From Prevotella sp. UBA2444 (GTDB lineage Bacteria; Bacteroidota; Bacteroidia; Bacteroidales; Bacteroidaceae), in NCBI GenBank assembly GCA_002342665.1, contig DDQK01000039.1:4437-68436 (forward strand): DNA of 64,000 bases, written 5' to 3'. Position 1 is the first letter of the stretch. Each line of letters opens with the position of its first letter. This document shows positions 34,427-42,939 of the stretch, in pieces. The notes beneath the pieces are model-generated. The model made no database searches, had not been told where the DNA came from, and saw only the letters and a program-made list of their open reading frames with translations. A program made the position numbers and the translations under genes.

Positions 34427-34769
34427 CACTCACAATCGATTTTGGAGCACGATCGTCGTCGCTCAGCACAAAGATGTCCTCGTCGTCAGTCTTCATGAAA
34501 TACCGTTCGCGGGCTATCTTCTCTATAGCCTTCGGATTGCGGTCCAGTTCTCTGATCTGAGCCTGGTCGCGCTGGTTCTCAGCGTTGTACTTGTCTATCT
34601 CCTCCTGCAGCTCGCTGATGCGGTGCTGATTCTTTAGATGACTCCACAGGCTGTTCTCATCGAGGAAACCCACGATGAGTACACCCAAAATACAGACCAC
34701 AGAATACTTCAGGGCCTGCGAATGCCAAACCTTCAGGGCTAATGACTTGATACGATCTACTACTTTCAT
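34410..34769 (-). CDS. Septum formation initiator (FtsB/DivIC family)
   Basis: 119 residues, single-pass: a short cytoplasmic N-terminus, helix YSVVCILGVLIVGFLD (about 22-37), then a coiled coil (NQHRISELQEEIDKYNAENQ) and the conserved end NPKAIEKIARERYFMKTDDEDIFV, whose ERYFMKxxDEDIF pattern is typical of FtsB/DivIC. It joins the divisome with FtsL and FtsQ. The acidic tail is longer than in most members and its codons overlap the next gene. Confidence 0.87.
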   Translation of the reverse strand: MKVVDRIKSLALKVWHSQALKYSVVCILGVLIVGFLDENSLWSHLKNQHRISELQEEIDKYNAENQRDQAQIRELDRNPKAIEKIARERYFMKTDDEDIFVLSDDDRAPKSIVSDEAAE

Positions 34770-34789
34770 AAATTCGATGCAAAATTACA

Positions 34790-34831
34790 AAATAATTATG
34801 AATTATGCATGATGAATTATGAATTATTTCG
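34790..34831. repeat. AT-rich ATAATTCAT-type repeat between divergent promoters
   Basis: AAATAATTATGAATTATGCATGATGAATTATGAATTATTT, an imperfect palindrome directly before the TATCTTTG of dnaX (34832-34839). Third member of the family at 16594 and 22221. Confidence 0.8.
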
Positions 34832-34839
34832 TATCTTTG
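34832..34839 (+). promoter_or_regulatory. -7 element of dnaX
   Basis: TATCTTTG followed by CA, 23 bases before the ATG at 34863. Confidence 0.65.
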
Positions 34840-34862
34840 CACAAAAATTATATCAGACACCT

Positions 34863-36641
34863 ATGGAATATATCGTTTCAGCACGTAAGTACAGGCCTTT
34901 GTCCTTCGGCACCGTCGTAGGACAGGGAGCACTCACCACCACGCTGAAGAATGCCGTCAAGAGCGGCAAACTGGCCCATGCATACCTCTTCTGCGGGCCC
35001 AGAGGCGTGGGAAAGACCACCTGCGCCCGTATCTTTGCCAAGGCCATCAACTGCCAAAACCCCACTGCAGAGGGCGAGGCGTGCAACGAGTGCGAGTCGT
35101 GCCTGTCGTTCAACGAACAGCGCTCGCTCAACATATTCGAGCTCGACGCCGCCTCCAACAACTCGGTGGAGCACATCAAGACACTCATGGAGCAGACACG
35201 CATCCCACCACAACTGGGACGCTATAAGGTGTTCATCATCGACGAGGTACACATGCTCTCCACCGCAGCCTTCAACGCCTTTCTCAAGACCCTTGAGGAA
35301 CCACCTGCCCACGTCATCTTCATCCTGGCCACCACCGAGAAGCACAAGATCCTCCCCACCATCCTCTCCAGATGCCAGATCTACGACTTCGAACGCATGA
35401 CGGTGCGCAACACCATCGACCACCTGAAGAACGTTGCCAAGCAGGAAGGCATCACCTTCGAGGAAGAAGCCCTCGCTGTCATCGCCGAAAAGGCTGACGG
35501 AGGCATGCGCGACGCACTATCCATCTTCGACCAGGCGGCTTCTTTCTGTCAGGGGAACATCACCTATCAGAAGGTTATCGAGGATCTCAACGTGCTCGAT
35601 GCGGACAACTACTTCCAAATCATCGACCTCGCTATAAATAATAAGGTGAGCGACATTATGGTGCTGCTCAACAAAGTCATCAACAACGGTTTCGACGGCG
35701 GGCTGCTCATTCAGGGGCTCGCCCGACATGTACGCAATGTGCTGATGGCCAAGGATGCCCAGACGCTGCCTCTGCTCGAGGTCAGTGACAAGCAACGGGA
35801 GCGATATCTGGAACAGGCCAAGCACGCCGACACCAGATTCCTCTATCAGGCACTACGACTGATGAACCAGTGCGACATCAACTATCGCCAGTCGAGTAAC
35901 AAGCGACTGCTCGTAGAGCTGACACTCATCGAGATCGCACAGATCACCCAGCCCGACGAGGGGGCCAGCGCGGGGCGTAGCCCCAAGAGATTAAAATCCC
36001 TGTTCAAGCAACTCCTTCAGCAGTCTCAACCCAAGACAGCGGCCCCACAGGTAGCCGCGGTTGAGCGTGCTGAAGACCGCCGTGTGGAAACTGCAGTCAA
36101 GGAGGTCATAGCCCCTACCCCACAGCCATCCGCACAGGCCCCCAAGGCTCCCAATCTGAAGAACATCGGCTTCTCATGGAGCAACCTCCGACAGAAGTCG
36201 AAGCCCTCGAAGATGAACATCATCCCTGGCACCATCGGCGATACCAAGGCGCAACAACAGTCTGACGACCAGCCGTTTACTCAGGAAGACCTCGAATTCC
36301 AGTGGCTCTCCATGTGCAACCGAATGCCTCAGCAGCGACAAGAACTCATCGGCATCTCTACCCGCATGAAGAATATGGCCCCCGTCATCACCGAGATGCC
36401 CCATCTGCAGGTGACGGTAGAAAATGCACTCGTCAAACAGGAGATGGACAACATCCTGAAGAGCATCGTCAAAACCCTGCAGATCTATCTGCACAACAAT
36501 CAGATTACCCTCGAAATCCTCGTGAGCGACAAGCCCGACCAGGTGAAGATACTCACACGGCGCGAACAGTTCGAACTGCTGAGCAAAGAAAATCCTGCCG
36601 TAGAGAAACTACGACAGGCTTTCGATCTCGAACTCGCTTAA
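34863..36641 (+). CDS. dnaX: DNA polymerase III subunit gamma/tau
   Basis: 592-residue clamp-loader ATPase. Walker A is FCGPRGVGKTTCARIF (about 45-55); the zinc module is CQNPTAEGEACNECESC; the sensor/Walker B region reads KVFIIDEVHMLSTAAFNAFLKTLEEPP; the SRC motif is ILSRCQIYDF. After about residue 370 comes the tau-specific part, with a Pro/Ala-rich linker (APTPQPSAQAPKAPN) and a folded C-terminus. I found no clear A-rich slippery run for the programmed frameshift known in Escherichia coli. The ATG at 34863 gives the usual MEYIVSARKYRP start. Confidence 0.94.
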   Translation: MEYIVSARKYRPLSFGTVVGQGALTTTLKNAVKSGKLAHAYLFCGPRGVGKTTCARIFAKAINCQNPTAEGEACNECESCLSFNEQRSLNIFELDAASNNSVEHIKTLMEQTRIPPQLGRYKVFIIDEVHMLSTAAFNAFLKTLEEPPAHVIFILATTEKHKILPTILSRCQIYDFERMTVRNTIDHLKNVAKQEGITFEEEALAVIAEKADGGMRDALSIFDQAASFCQGNITYQKVIEDLNVLDADNYFQIIDLAINNKVSDIMVLLNKVINNGFDGGLLIQGLARHVRNVLMAKDAQTLPLLEVSDKQRERYLEQAKHADTRFLYQALRLMNQCDINYRQSSNKRLLVELTLIEIAQITQPDEGASAGRSPKRLKSLFKQLLQQSQPKTAAPQVAAVERAEDRRVETAVKEVIAPTPQPSAQAPKAPNLKNIGFSWSNLRQKSKPSKMNIIPGTIGDTKAQQQSDDQPFTQEDLEFQWLSMCNRMPQQRQELIGISTRMKNMAPVITEMPHLQVTVENALVKQEMDNILKSIVKTLQIYLHNNQITLEILVSDKPDQVKILTRREQFELLSKENPAVEKLRQAFDLELA

Positions 36642-36657
36642 ACTGGAAGCCTTAGGG

Positions 36658-37695
36658 TCAGATCAGGTTCATACCCAGATCCTTGCACTCCTTGCGCATA
36701 TCGTCAGGCCAAATCGAAGCCTGTATCTCACCGATATGCCCCTTGTGGAGCAACACCATACACAGACGGCTCTGACCAATACCGCCTCCGATGCTCAAGG
36801 GCAGTTTGCCACTCAGCAGCTGTTTGTGGAAGTAGAGCTGTTCACGCTCCTCCTTACCCTCTATCTTCAACTGGCGCAGCAGACTCTCCTTATCAACACG
36901 GATACCCATCGACGAAAGTTCGAACGAGCGACCCAGGATAGGATACCATATCAAGATATCGCCATTGAGTCCCTGCAGGCCGTTTTCTGCCACTGTCGAC
37001 CAGTCGTCGTAGTCTGGTGCACGTCCGTCGTGCTTCTCTCCGTTCGACAGCTTGCCGCCTATACCTATTATAAATACTGCACCGTAAGCCTTGCAGATGG
37101 CATCTTCACGCTCCTTTGGCGTCAGGTCGGGATACATCTTCAGCAGTTCCTCGGCATGTATGAAGTGGATCTTCTCTGGCAGGAACGGCTTGATCTGTGG
37201 ATAGGTCTCACAGGTCAGATACTCCGTGCGCTGGATAGCGGCATAGATACGCTCCACCACGTTCTTCAAGAACTGCAGCGTACGGTCTTCCTTGCGTATC
37301 ACGGCCTCCCAGTCCCACTGGTCCACATACAGCGAATGCAGGTTGTCCAGCTCCTCGTCGGCACGTATGGCGTTCATGTCCGTATAGATGCCGTAGCCTG
37401 GCTCTATCTTGTATTCTGCCAATGAGAGGCGCTTCCATTTGGCCAGTGAGTGCACCACCTCAGCCTGAGCATCGCCCAGATCCTTGATGGGGAAAGTCAC
37501 TGCGCGCTCCACACCGTTCAGGTCGTCGTTGATACCCAGGCCTTTCAGCACGAACAGCGGAGCTGTCACGCGACGCAGACGCAGCTCCGTCGACAGGTTC
37601 TGCTGGAAGAACTCCTTTATCAGTTTGATACCCTGTTCGGTCTGCTTCATGTCGAGCAGCGCCTCATAGTTTAATGGCTTGATTACTTGTCCCAT
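36658..37695 (-). CDS. asnA: Aspartate-ammonia ligase (asparagine synthetase A)
   Basis: 345 residues; makes asparagine from aspartate, ammonia and ATP. It belongs to the class II tRNA-synthetase-like AsnA family: VTAPLFVLKGLGINDDLNG near the N-terminus, EVVHSLAKWKRLSL, GIYTDMNAIR, and IGGGIGQSRLCMVLL at the end (motif 3). Length is normal. A TACCTTTG element lies 26 bases upstream at 37728-37721. Convergent with dnaX, 16 bases apart. Confidence 0.95.
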   Translation of the reverse strand: MGQVIKPLNYEALLDMKQTEQGIKLIKEFFQQNLSTELRLRRVTAPLFVLKGLGINDDLNGVERAVTFPIKDLGDAQAEVVHSLAKWKRLSLAEYKIEPGYGIYTDMNAIRADEELDNLHSLYVDQWDWEAVIRKEDRTLQFLKNVVERIYAAIQRTEYLTCETYPQIKPFLPEKIHFIHAEELLKMYPDLTPKEREDAICKAYGAVFIIGIGGKLSNGEKHDGRAPDYDDWSTVAENGLQGLNGDILIWYPILGRSFELSSMGIRVDKESLLRQLKIEGKEEREQLYFHKQLLSGKLPLSIGGGIGQSRLCMVLLHKGHIGEIQASIWPDDMRKECKDLGMNLI

Positions 37696-37845
37696 ATTCT
37701 GTTTATGTAAAATTTGCGTGCAAAGGTATCATATTTATTATAATTCTGCAAGCAAAACGCGAAAATTTTTCGCAAAATGACACAAATCCTTGATATTTGC
37801 TAACATTTTGCGCATTCGCCCACACCGTTAAGAAATCATAATTCT

Positions 37846-37885
37846 CAATACTTCAATTCTTCAATTCTTCAATTTTTCAATTTTT
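37846..37885 (-). repeat. Short CTTCAATT array before tRNA-Arg (reverse orientation of the GAGAGATT family)
   Basis: CTCAATA then CTTCAATT two to three times, then TTTCAATTTTT. In complement this reads AATTGAAG, close to the GAAGATT units at 1626-1785. It directly precedes the TACCTTTG element (37891-37898) of the tRNA gene. Confidence 0.6.
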
Positions 37886-37919
37886 TATTGTACCTTTGCA
37901 TCCGCTTTCGAGCAACTCT

Positions 37920-37993
37920 GGTCCCGTAGCTTAGCTGAATAGAGCGTCAGATTCCGGTTCTGAAGGTCTTGGGTTTGAATCCCAACGGGATCA
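37920..37993 (+). tRNA. tRNA-Arg (anticodon CCG)
   Basis: 74 nt cloverleaf: acceptor GGTCCCG / CGGGATC with one G-T pair, D arm with AGCTTAGCTGAATAGAGC, anticodon stem TCAGA / TCTGA with loop TTCCGGT (anticodon CCG, reading CGG), T arm TTGGGTTTGAATCCCAA, discriminator A at 37993. CCA is not encoded. A promoter element lies at 37891-37898 and a terminator follows at once. Confidence 0.95.
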
Positions 37994-37999
37994 CTTATT

Positions 38000-38042
38000 A
38001 AAATCCGCAAGACTCTGAGTTTTAGATTCTTGCGGATTTTTT
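38000..38042 (+). terminator. tRNA-Arg terminator
   Basis: 13-bp perfect stem AAAATCCGCAAGA / TCTTGCGGATTTT with a 15-base loop and trailing T. Confidence 0.9.
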
Positions 38043-38255
38043 GTTTCCTGGCGATGATTGTATAGCCTTATAGCCTGCCCATATCAGTCCTGGCTTCAGC
38101 GATGCGTCACCCTTACTGTTTTTTACATACAGTTTTTTGGAATATAGGTTGTAACGTTGTAACATCGCCGATATACAAAGGGCGTGCAACCTATAAATCG
38201 TTTTTGTATACTAAACAAAATACCCATGACCATTGTCTTGGCCAAAGTGAATCTC
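38043..38255. other. Gap between tRNA-Arg and vsr
   Basis: No credible gene. It contains GTTGTAAC twice in tandem (about 38149-38164) inside an inverted repeat ATAGGTTG ... CAACCTAT (about 38141-38192). No integrase, and no copy of the tRNA 3' end that would mark an attachment site. Confidence 0.5.
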
Positions 38256-38786
38256 CTATTGATCATCTCCTTCTGCTGCCATTGGCATTTGCATATCCTC
38301 TTCATTCTGCTGCGGATAGGCAGTAACACGTGTCTGATGATCCTGAAGCCATATATGGTTCAACGTGAACGCAATCGAGTCCAGTGTCTCTTCACGTTTA
38401 GACGGCTTCAGTTCGCACTCCCATACCGTGATGCAATGCCAACCCATTTCTGCCAATTTGAGTTGCTCTTCCCTGTCACGTTCCTTGTTCCTGCGGATCT
38501 TCGTTACCCAGAAGTCACGATTCGTATTCGGAATCTTGCAACACGCAGAACTATTCATAGAGTCTGAAAACACAAAATGTCCATGCCAAAAGCATCCATT
38601 TACAAAGATGCACGTCCTATATTTCCTCAGCACCAAGTCAGGATGCCCGGGCAGTCGTTTGTGGTTCAGCCGATAGCGGAATCCTCGTTTCCAAAGACCA
38701 CGCCGCACAATCATCTCCGGCTTCGTGTCCTTCGACCGAATAGCCGACATGTTCCTATGTCGTTGTTGTGCGGTGAGCTTGTCCAT
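38256..38786 (-). CDS. vsr: Very short patch repair endonuclease (Vsr)
   Basis: 176 residues; nicks DNA next to T:G mismatches left by deaminated 5-methylcytosine. N-terminal MSAIRSKDTKPEMIVRRGLW, GHPDLVLRKYRTCIFVNGCFWHGH (catalytic Asp and His) and FWVTKIRRNKERD are the family motifs. The usual HxC zinc ligand after FWHGH is replaced by HFV, with CC a little further on. It starts 1 base after the stop of the FucI-like gene. No cytosine methyltransferase is in the window. A C-terminal tail rich in Gln, Met and Asp (about 160-176) is not part of the family fold. Confidence 0.9.
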   Translation of the reverse strand: MDKLTAQQRHRNMSAIRSKDTKPEMIVRRGLWKRGFRYRLNHKRLPGHPDLVLRKYRTCIFVNGCFWHGHFVFSDSMNSSACCKIPNTNRDFWVTKIRRNKERDREEQLKLAEMGWHCITVWECELKPSKREETLDSIAFTLNHIWLQDHQTRVTAYPQQNEEDMQMPMAAEGDDQ

Positions 38787-38787
38787 A

Positions 38788-39981
38788 TTACCTTAGTATC
38801 TCTTCTATCAATTCTTTATGATGGCCTGGCAGAATGATGTGATGGTTGCCTATAGGGTCGGTCAGGAAATATGAAGCCACACTTGGACGACACAGCCTGA
38901 TAACCTGTTGAGTTCTGCAAAGGTCTGGCTCTGCCTGATTGCGAATCAGTTCACCTTCCTCTGCGAAATAGCGTGACAGACGGCCTGACACCTTGAAGAT
39001 TGTTACAGGCCCCTCCTTCATGTAGCCCCTTATCCCAATGCCGATGCCCGATTCGAAATGCGTGTCAAATTCATAGCGCTCTACCATGTTGAATGGAATG
39101 GTACAATGCGCAAAGAGCACTTCGTCAGTCTCAGGATCAATCCTGGCAGGATTGGCCTGGAAGCCACTCACGCCCGTTATCGACTGCGCTATCTTCATCG
39201 ACAGCATGGCAGGCACGTCCCCCTCGCACCCTGCGATGACACCTTCTGAGTTCAGCTTGGCCAATGCCAGGCAGCCGGTATTCCTGACTGCTGTCAGCAG
39301 GTCGAAGCAGCGAAGGGTAAAGCCCTGCAAGTGGTGTCGCTCCACTATCACCTTCAGTGCATCATATATCCGGACAGCCCCAGGCAGGGCTTTACCGAAG
39401 TCTTCAGCAGGCGACTGCTCGTTGGGCTCTCGCGGAGGTGTCACGGCTATCACATCCAGCAGTTCCTGCATAGGTATGTCCAACAGTTCGATTCCCACCG
39501 ATTCCTTAACGATGTCCTTTTCTGCATGGCTGGAAATCAGCCAGTCGGAGGGCTCGCCTATGATACCAAGTCGGGAACCTCTCAAATGCTTCCTCGCCAC
39601 GCCAACCTTTTCCAGCAACTCGATACGCTTATTGATGTAAGCAGCGTTTCCGTGGATGATCTCCCCTCTGAAATTGTTCTGACGCAAGAAGGACAGTATC
39701 TCCATCGACGCGGCCAGAGAATTGCTCTTGCCTGATGTCAGCAGATAAAAGGGCCTGTCCGACTGGGATAGCAATTCTGGGAGTAGCCGTTTGAAAATAC
39801 CCTCCGTGCCGCCAGTCCGCACGAAAATCAAATCTAAGGGATGACTTCCATAGTCAGAGTAGTCATTGTCTCTGAATTCGAAATCGATATTCAGATCGTC
39901 CAAGAACTCCTTGGTGGCAGAACAGACCGCCATCTCGTCATGCAGTTCAGAAGTAAGCGTATATATTGCCGTATTTATCAT
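38788..39981 (-). CDS. L-fucose/L-arabinose isomerase-like protein (COG2407 type)
   Basis: 397 residues. LDLIFVRTGGTEGIFK, LTSGKSNSLAASMEIL, RLGIIGEPSDWLISS and ALAKLNSEGVIAGCEGDVPAMLSM resemble the sugar-isomerase fold. The glutamate/aspartate pair in GCEGDVPAM matches the metal-binding region of FucI-like proteins. It is shorter than FucI (about 590), so the substrate may not be fucose. It follows the glycerate kinase by 2 bases; together they may process a small sugar acid. The ATG at 39981 is chosen over a TTG at 39987. Confidence 0.7.
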   Translation of the reverse strand: MINTAIYTLTSELHDEMAVCSATKEFLDDLNIDFEFRDNDYSDYGSHPLDLIFVRTGGTEGIFKRLLPELLSQSDRPFYLLTSGKSNSLAASMEILSFLRQNNFRGEIIHGNAAYINKRIELLEKVGVARKHLRGSRLGIIGEPSDWLISSHAEKDIVKESVGIELLDIPMQELLDVIAVTPPREPNEQSPAEDFGKALPGAVRIYDALKVIVERHHLQGFTLRCFDLLTAVRNTGCLALAKLNSEGVIAGCEGDVPAMLSMKIAQSITGVSGFQANPARIDPETDEVLFAHCTIPFNMVERYEFDTHFESGIGIGIRGYMKEGPVTIFKVSGRLSRYFAEEGELIRNQAEPDLCRTQQVIRLCRPSVASYFLTDPIGNHHIILPGHHKELIEEILR

Positions 39982-39983
39982 TA

Positions 39984-41072
39984 TCAATGTTTTAACAGAT
40001 TACTATTATCTATGTAAGATACCGCCAAGCGACTGACGGTAGCAGCGATGTTTTGTCTGGCCACATCCTGCTGCATGGCTTCTTCGAGAGGAGTGCCAGG
40101 CGGGTTGATACATTCCGCATGGGCGAAACCAGCCTGAAGCAGGAGTTCCTTGTCGCTGACCTTTCCTGCTATCAGGCATACGGGCGTCTCGCCCGCCTGC
40201 TTCAGTACGCCCACGGGTAGTTTTCCCATCAGCGTCTGACGATCAGCAGAACCTTCGCCTGTAATGACGAGGTCGGCATCCCTAATGGTCTGGCTGAAGC
40301 CAATGGTGTCGAGCAGCAACTGTATGCCAGGTTTGCAGTCGGCATTCAGATATTGCAGGAAGGCGTAGCCCAACCCTCCTGCGGCCCCGGCACCTTCCAT
40401 TCTGGAGCAGTCGCGGCCGAAATGTCTGGCAGAGACCTCGGCAAACTTTCTGGCACGCTCATCCAAGGCCACTATCATATCAGGTGTAGCACCTTTCTGC
40501 GGAGCAAACACATGGGCAGCACCGTTGCTGCCACAAAGCGGATTCCTGACGTCAGAGGCGATTGTGAAACGGACATTCTTCAACTGCACGATGTCATCCC
40601 ATGAACCATGTTTGGCAAAGGCGTCTATGAGTGCGCGGAGCATCCCGATGCCAGCATCGCTCGTGGCACTTCCCCCAAGTCCGACGATGATATGCCTTGC
40701 CCCCTTCCTGACGGCATCCGCCACCAACTGGCCCGTGCCATAACTGGTAGCCACCATGGGATTGCGCTCGTCTTCCGAAAGCAAGGTGAGTCCACTGGTC
40801 TGGGCTATCTCAATCACGGCTTGTGTACCTTGAAGCAGATACCTGGAAGGAATGGTTCGCATCAGCGGATCTCTCACTGCCATTTCAACCACCTCGCCAC
40901 CAGTGGCTGCATGGAAAGCATCCATAAAGCCTTCGCCGCCATCGCTGACAGGTATCTGGATGACCTCAGCGTCTGGGCAGTTACGCATGATGCCCTCCGC
41001 CGCTGCCTGATTAGCCTCTTCCGAGGTCAGACAACCCTTGAATGAATCTATTGCTACAACGATCTTCGTCAT
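39984..41072 (-). CDS. Glycerate kinase
   Basis: 362 residues of the GarK/GlxK family: VVAIDSFKGCLTSEEA at the start, PVSDGGEGFMDAF, HIIVGLGGSATSDAGIGML (glycine-rich nucleotide loop), MEGAGAAGGLGYAF and VITGEGSADRQTLMGKLP. It makes 2-phosphoglycerate (or 3-phosphoglycerate) from glycerate. It lies 30 bases behind greA with no promoter between, and directly ahead of the FucI-like gene and vsr, giving a greA-kinase-isomerase-vsr string in one direction. Confidence 0.92.
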   Translation of the reverse strand: MTKIVVAIDSFKGCLTSEEANQAAAEGIMRNCPDAEVIQIPVSDGGEGFMDAFHAATGGEVVEMAVRDPLMRTIPSRYLLQGTQAVIEIAQTSGLTLLSEDERNPMVATSYGTGQLVADAVRKGARHIIVGLGGSATSDAGIGMLRALIDAFAKHGSWDDIVQLKNVRFTIASDVRNPLCGSNGAAHVFAPQKGATPDMIVALDERARKFAEVSARHFGRDCSRMEGAGAAGGLGYAFLQYLNADCKPGIQLLLDTIGFSQTIRDADLVITGEGSADRQTLMGKLPVGVLKQAGETPVCLIAGKVSDKELLLQAGFAHAECINPPGTPLEEAMQQDVARQNIAATVSRLAVSYIDNSNLLKH

Positions 41073-41102
41073 ATTCTAATATCTGTGGCTGCGATGCAGG
41101 AT

Positions 41103-41573
41103 TCACTCCTGCCTGGTGATACCCTCGATGCGCAGACGGAGCAGACCTGCAGGCACACGCACCTCGACCTCATCGCCCACCCGCTTGTTCAGTAGAGCCT
41201 GGGCGATGGGCGACTTAATGCTGATCTTGCCCTCGCGAAGGTTAGCCTCGTGAGGACTGGCGATGGTGTAGGCCATACGGGCATTGTTGGCCAGATTGGT
41301 CATCTCCACGCGGCAGAGCAGCCCCACGCTGTCGGTGCCCAGATGAGAGGTGTCGATGACACGCGCATTCTCCAGCACGCGCTGCTTGAAGCGTATCTGC
41401 CCCAGCAGTCTCGACTGTTCGCGCTTGGCAGCATGATACTCGAAATTCTCACTCAGGTCGCCCTTGTCGCGGGCCTCGGCGATGGCATCACGAACGCGAG
41501 GCAACTCAACACTTTCCAACTGGCGGAGTTCGGCCACGAGCTTGTCGTAGCCCTCTTGTGACATATATTCCAT
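41103..41573 (-). CDS. greA: Transcription elongation factor GreA
   Basis: 156 residues; reactivates backtracked RNA polymerase by triggering transcript cleavage. It has the N-terminal coiled-coil finger (MSQEGYDKLVAELRQLE ... AIAEARDKGDLSENFEYHAAKREQ, with the acidic tip Asp-Leu-Ser-Glu-Asn) and the C-terminal globular domain ending VGDEVEVRVPAGLLRLRIEGI. The ATG at 41573 is right after the promoter; an upstream in-frame extension to 41672 crosses the promoter and is not used. Confidence 0.95.
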   Translation of the reverse strand: MEYMSQEGYDKLVAELRQLESVELPRVRDAIAEARDKGDLSENFEYHAAKREQSRLLGQIRFKQRVLENARVIDTSHLGTDSVGLLCRVEMTNLANNARMAYTIASPHEANLREGKISIKSPIAQALLNKRVGDEVEVRVPAGLLRLRIEGITRQE

Positions 41574-41591
41574 ACGAATCCTTTTTGGCTG

Positions 41592-41623
41592 CAAAGGTAC
41601 ACATTTATCCGGATTTTGACAAA
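41592..41623 (-). promoter_or_regulatory. greA promoter
   Basis: TTTG (41623-41620), 20 bases, TACCTTTG (41599-41592) on the minus strand, 18 bases before the ATG; back-to-back with the pepT promoter. Confidence 0.85.
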
Positions 41624-41640
41624 AAAACGGCTGATTTCTT

Positions 41641-41669
41641 TTTGGTATGAAAAATATTGTGTAACTTTG
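41641..41669 (+). promoter_or_regulatory. pepT promoter
   Basis: TTTG 41641-41644 and TAACTTTG 41662-41669; spacing is 17 rather than 20. Only 8 bases separate the -7 element from the ATG, so the transcript has almost no leader. Confidence 0.65.
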
Positions 41670-41677
41670 CACTGATT

Positions 41678-42901
41678 ATGGATATTACTGAACGTTTTTT
41701 AAACTACACGAAGTTTGACACGCAGTCGGCTGAAGACAGCCAGAGCGTGCCGAGTACACCGAAACAACTCGTATTCGCAAAATACCTGAAGCAAGAACTG
41801 GAGCTGGAAGGGCTGAGCGACGTGGAGCTCGACGAGCAGGGCTATCTCTATGCTACACTGCGGTCGAACACGAAGCAGGACGTGCCCACCATCGGCTTCA
41901 TTTCCCACTACGACACTTCGCCCGACTCATCGGGGGCTGGCATCAAGGCGCAGATCGTACACCACTACGACGGCTCGGACATTATGCTCTCGGAGGGCAT
42001 CGTGTCGAGTCCGAAGAAATTTCCGGAACTGCTGCACCACGTGGGCGAGGACCTGATAGTGACTGACGGCACTACCCTACTGGGTGCCGACGACAAGGCC
42101 GGCATTGCCGAGATCGTACAGGCCATGTGCTGGCTGAGGGACCATCCCGAGGTGAAGCACGGCGACATACGCATCGCCTTCAATCCCGACGAGGAGATAG
42201 GCATGGGCGCACAGCACTTCGACGTTGAGAAGTTCGGCTGCGACTGGGCCTACACGATGGATGGCGGAGACGTGGGTGAACTGGAATTTGAGAACTTCAA
42301 CGCTGCTGCAGCCAAGATCACCATCAAAGGTGTGAGCGTGCATCCGGGCTATGCCAAGGACAAGATGGTGAACGCCAATGCTGTGGCTGCTGAACTGGCC
42401 ATGATGCTGCCTCAGGACGAGCGCCCGGAAACCACAGAGGGCTATCAGGGATTCTTCCACCTGCTGGGCATCCAGGCCAGTGTGGAGCAGGCCCGTATGA
42501 GCTACATCATACGCGACCACGACCGCGACCGCTTTGAAGACCGTAAACGCTTGATACAGAGCTGTGCAGAACAGTTGAATGACAAGTACGGCGAAGGCAC
42601 CGTCGTGTGTGAGGTGCGCGACCAGTACTACAATATGAAGGAGAAGATAGACCCCGAGATGCACGTGATAGACCTGGTGCTGCACGCCATGCAAGCCTGC
42701 GAGGTGGCGCCGAAGGTGAAGCCCATCCGTGGTGGCACAGACGGTGCCCAGCTATCGTTCCGAGGTCTGCCCTGCCCCAATATCTTCGCTGGCGGAGTGA
42801 ATTTCCACGGACCCTATGAGTTTGTCAGCATCCAGGTGATGGAGAAGGCGATGCAGGTAATCGTCAAGATTTGCCAACTGGTGGGAGAATATAAGAATTG
42901 A
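41678..42901 (+). CDS. pepT: Peptidase T (tripeptide aminopeptidase)
   Basis: 407-residue zinc M20 peptidase that removes N-terminal residues from tripeptides in the cytosol. [15 protein letters not shown] at the start, [12 protein letters not shown] with the first His-x-Asp, [13 protein letters not shown] (bridging Asp), [15 protein letters not shown] (catalytic Glu-Glu) and [15 protein letters not shown] are the family motifs. The stop TGA forms the first TGA of the downstream repeat array. Confidence 0.95.
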   Translation: MDITERFLNYTKFDTQSAEDSQSVPSTPKQLVFAKYLKQELELEGLSDVELDEQGYLYATLRSNTKQDVPTIGFISHYDTSPDSSGAGIKAQIVHHYDGSDIMLSEGIVSSPKKFPELLHHVGEDLIVTDGTTLLGADDKAGIAEIVQAMCWLRDHPEVKHGDIRIAFNPDEEIGMGAQHFDVEKFGCDWAYTMDGGDVGELEFENFNAAAAKITIKGVSVHPGYAKDKMVNANAVAAELAMMLPQDERPETTEGYQGFFHLLGIQASVEQARMSYIIRDHDRDRFEDRKRLIQSCAEQLNDKYGEGTVVCEVRDQYYNMKEKIDPEMHVIDLVLHAMQACEVAPKVKPIRGGTDGAQLSFRGLPCPNIFAGGVNFHGPYEFVSIQVMEKAMQVIVKICQLVGEYKN

Positions 42902-42930
42902 GAGATTGAGAGATTGAGAGATTGAGAGAT
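42895..42930 (+). repeat. Short GAGAGATT array between pepT and the antiporter gene
   Basis: Four to five octamer units that include the pepT stop codon and end 9 bases before the next ATG. It is the fourth array of the family in the same orientation and lies 31 kb from the polysaccharide locus. Confidence 0.9.
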
Positions 42931-42939
42931 AAGTAGGTT

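Noticed and set aside
34863-36641. Programmed frameshift in dnaX
   Set aside because: No A-AAA-AAG type slippery run with a downstream stem was found.
38043-38255. Integrated element at tRNA-Arg
   Set aside because: No integrase and no repeated tRNA 3' end in the window.
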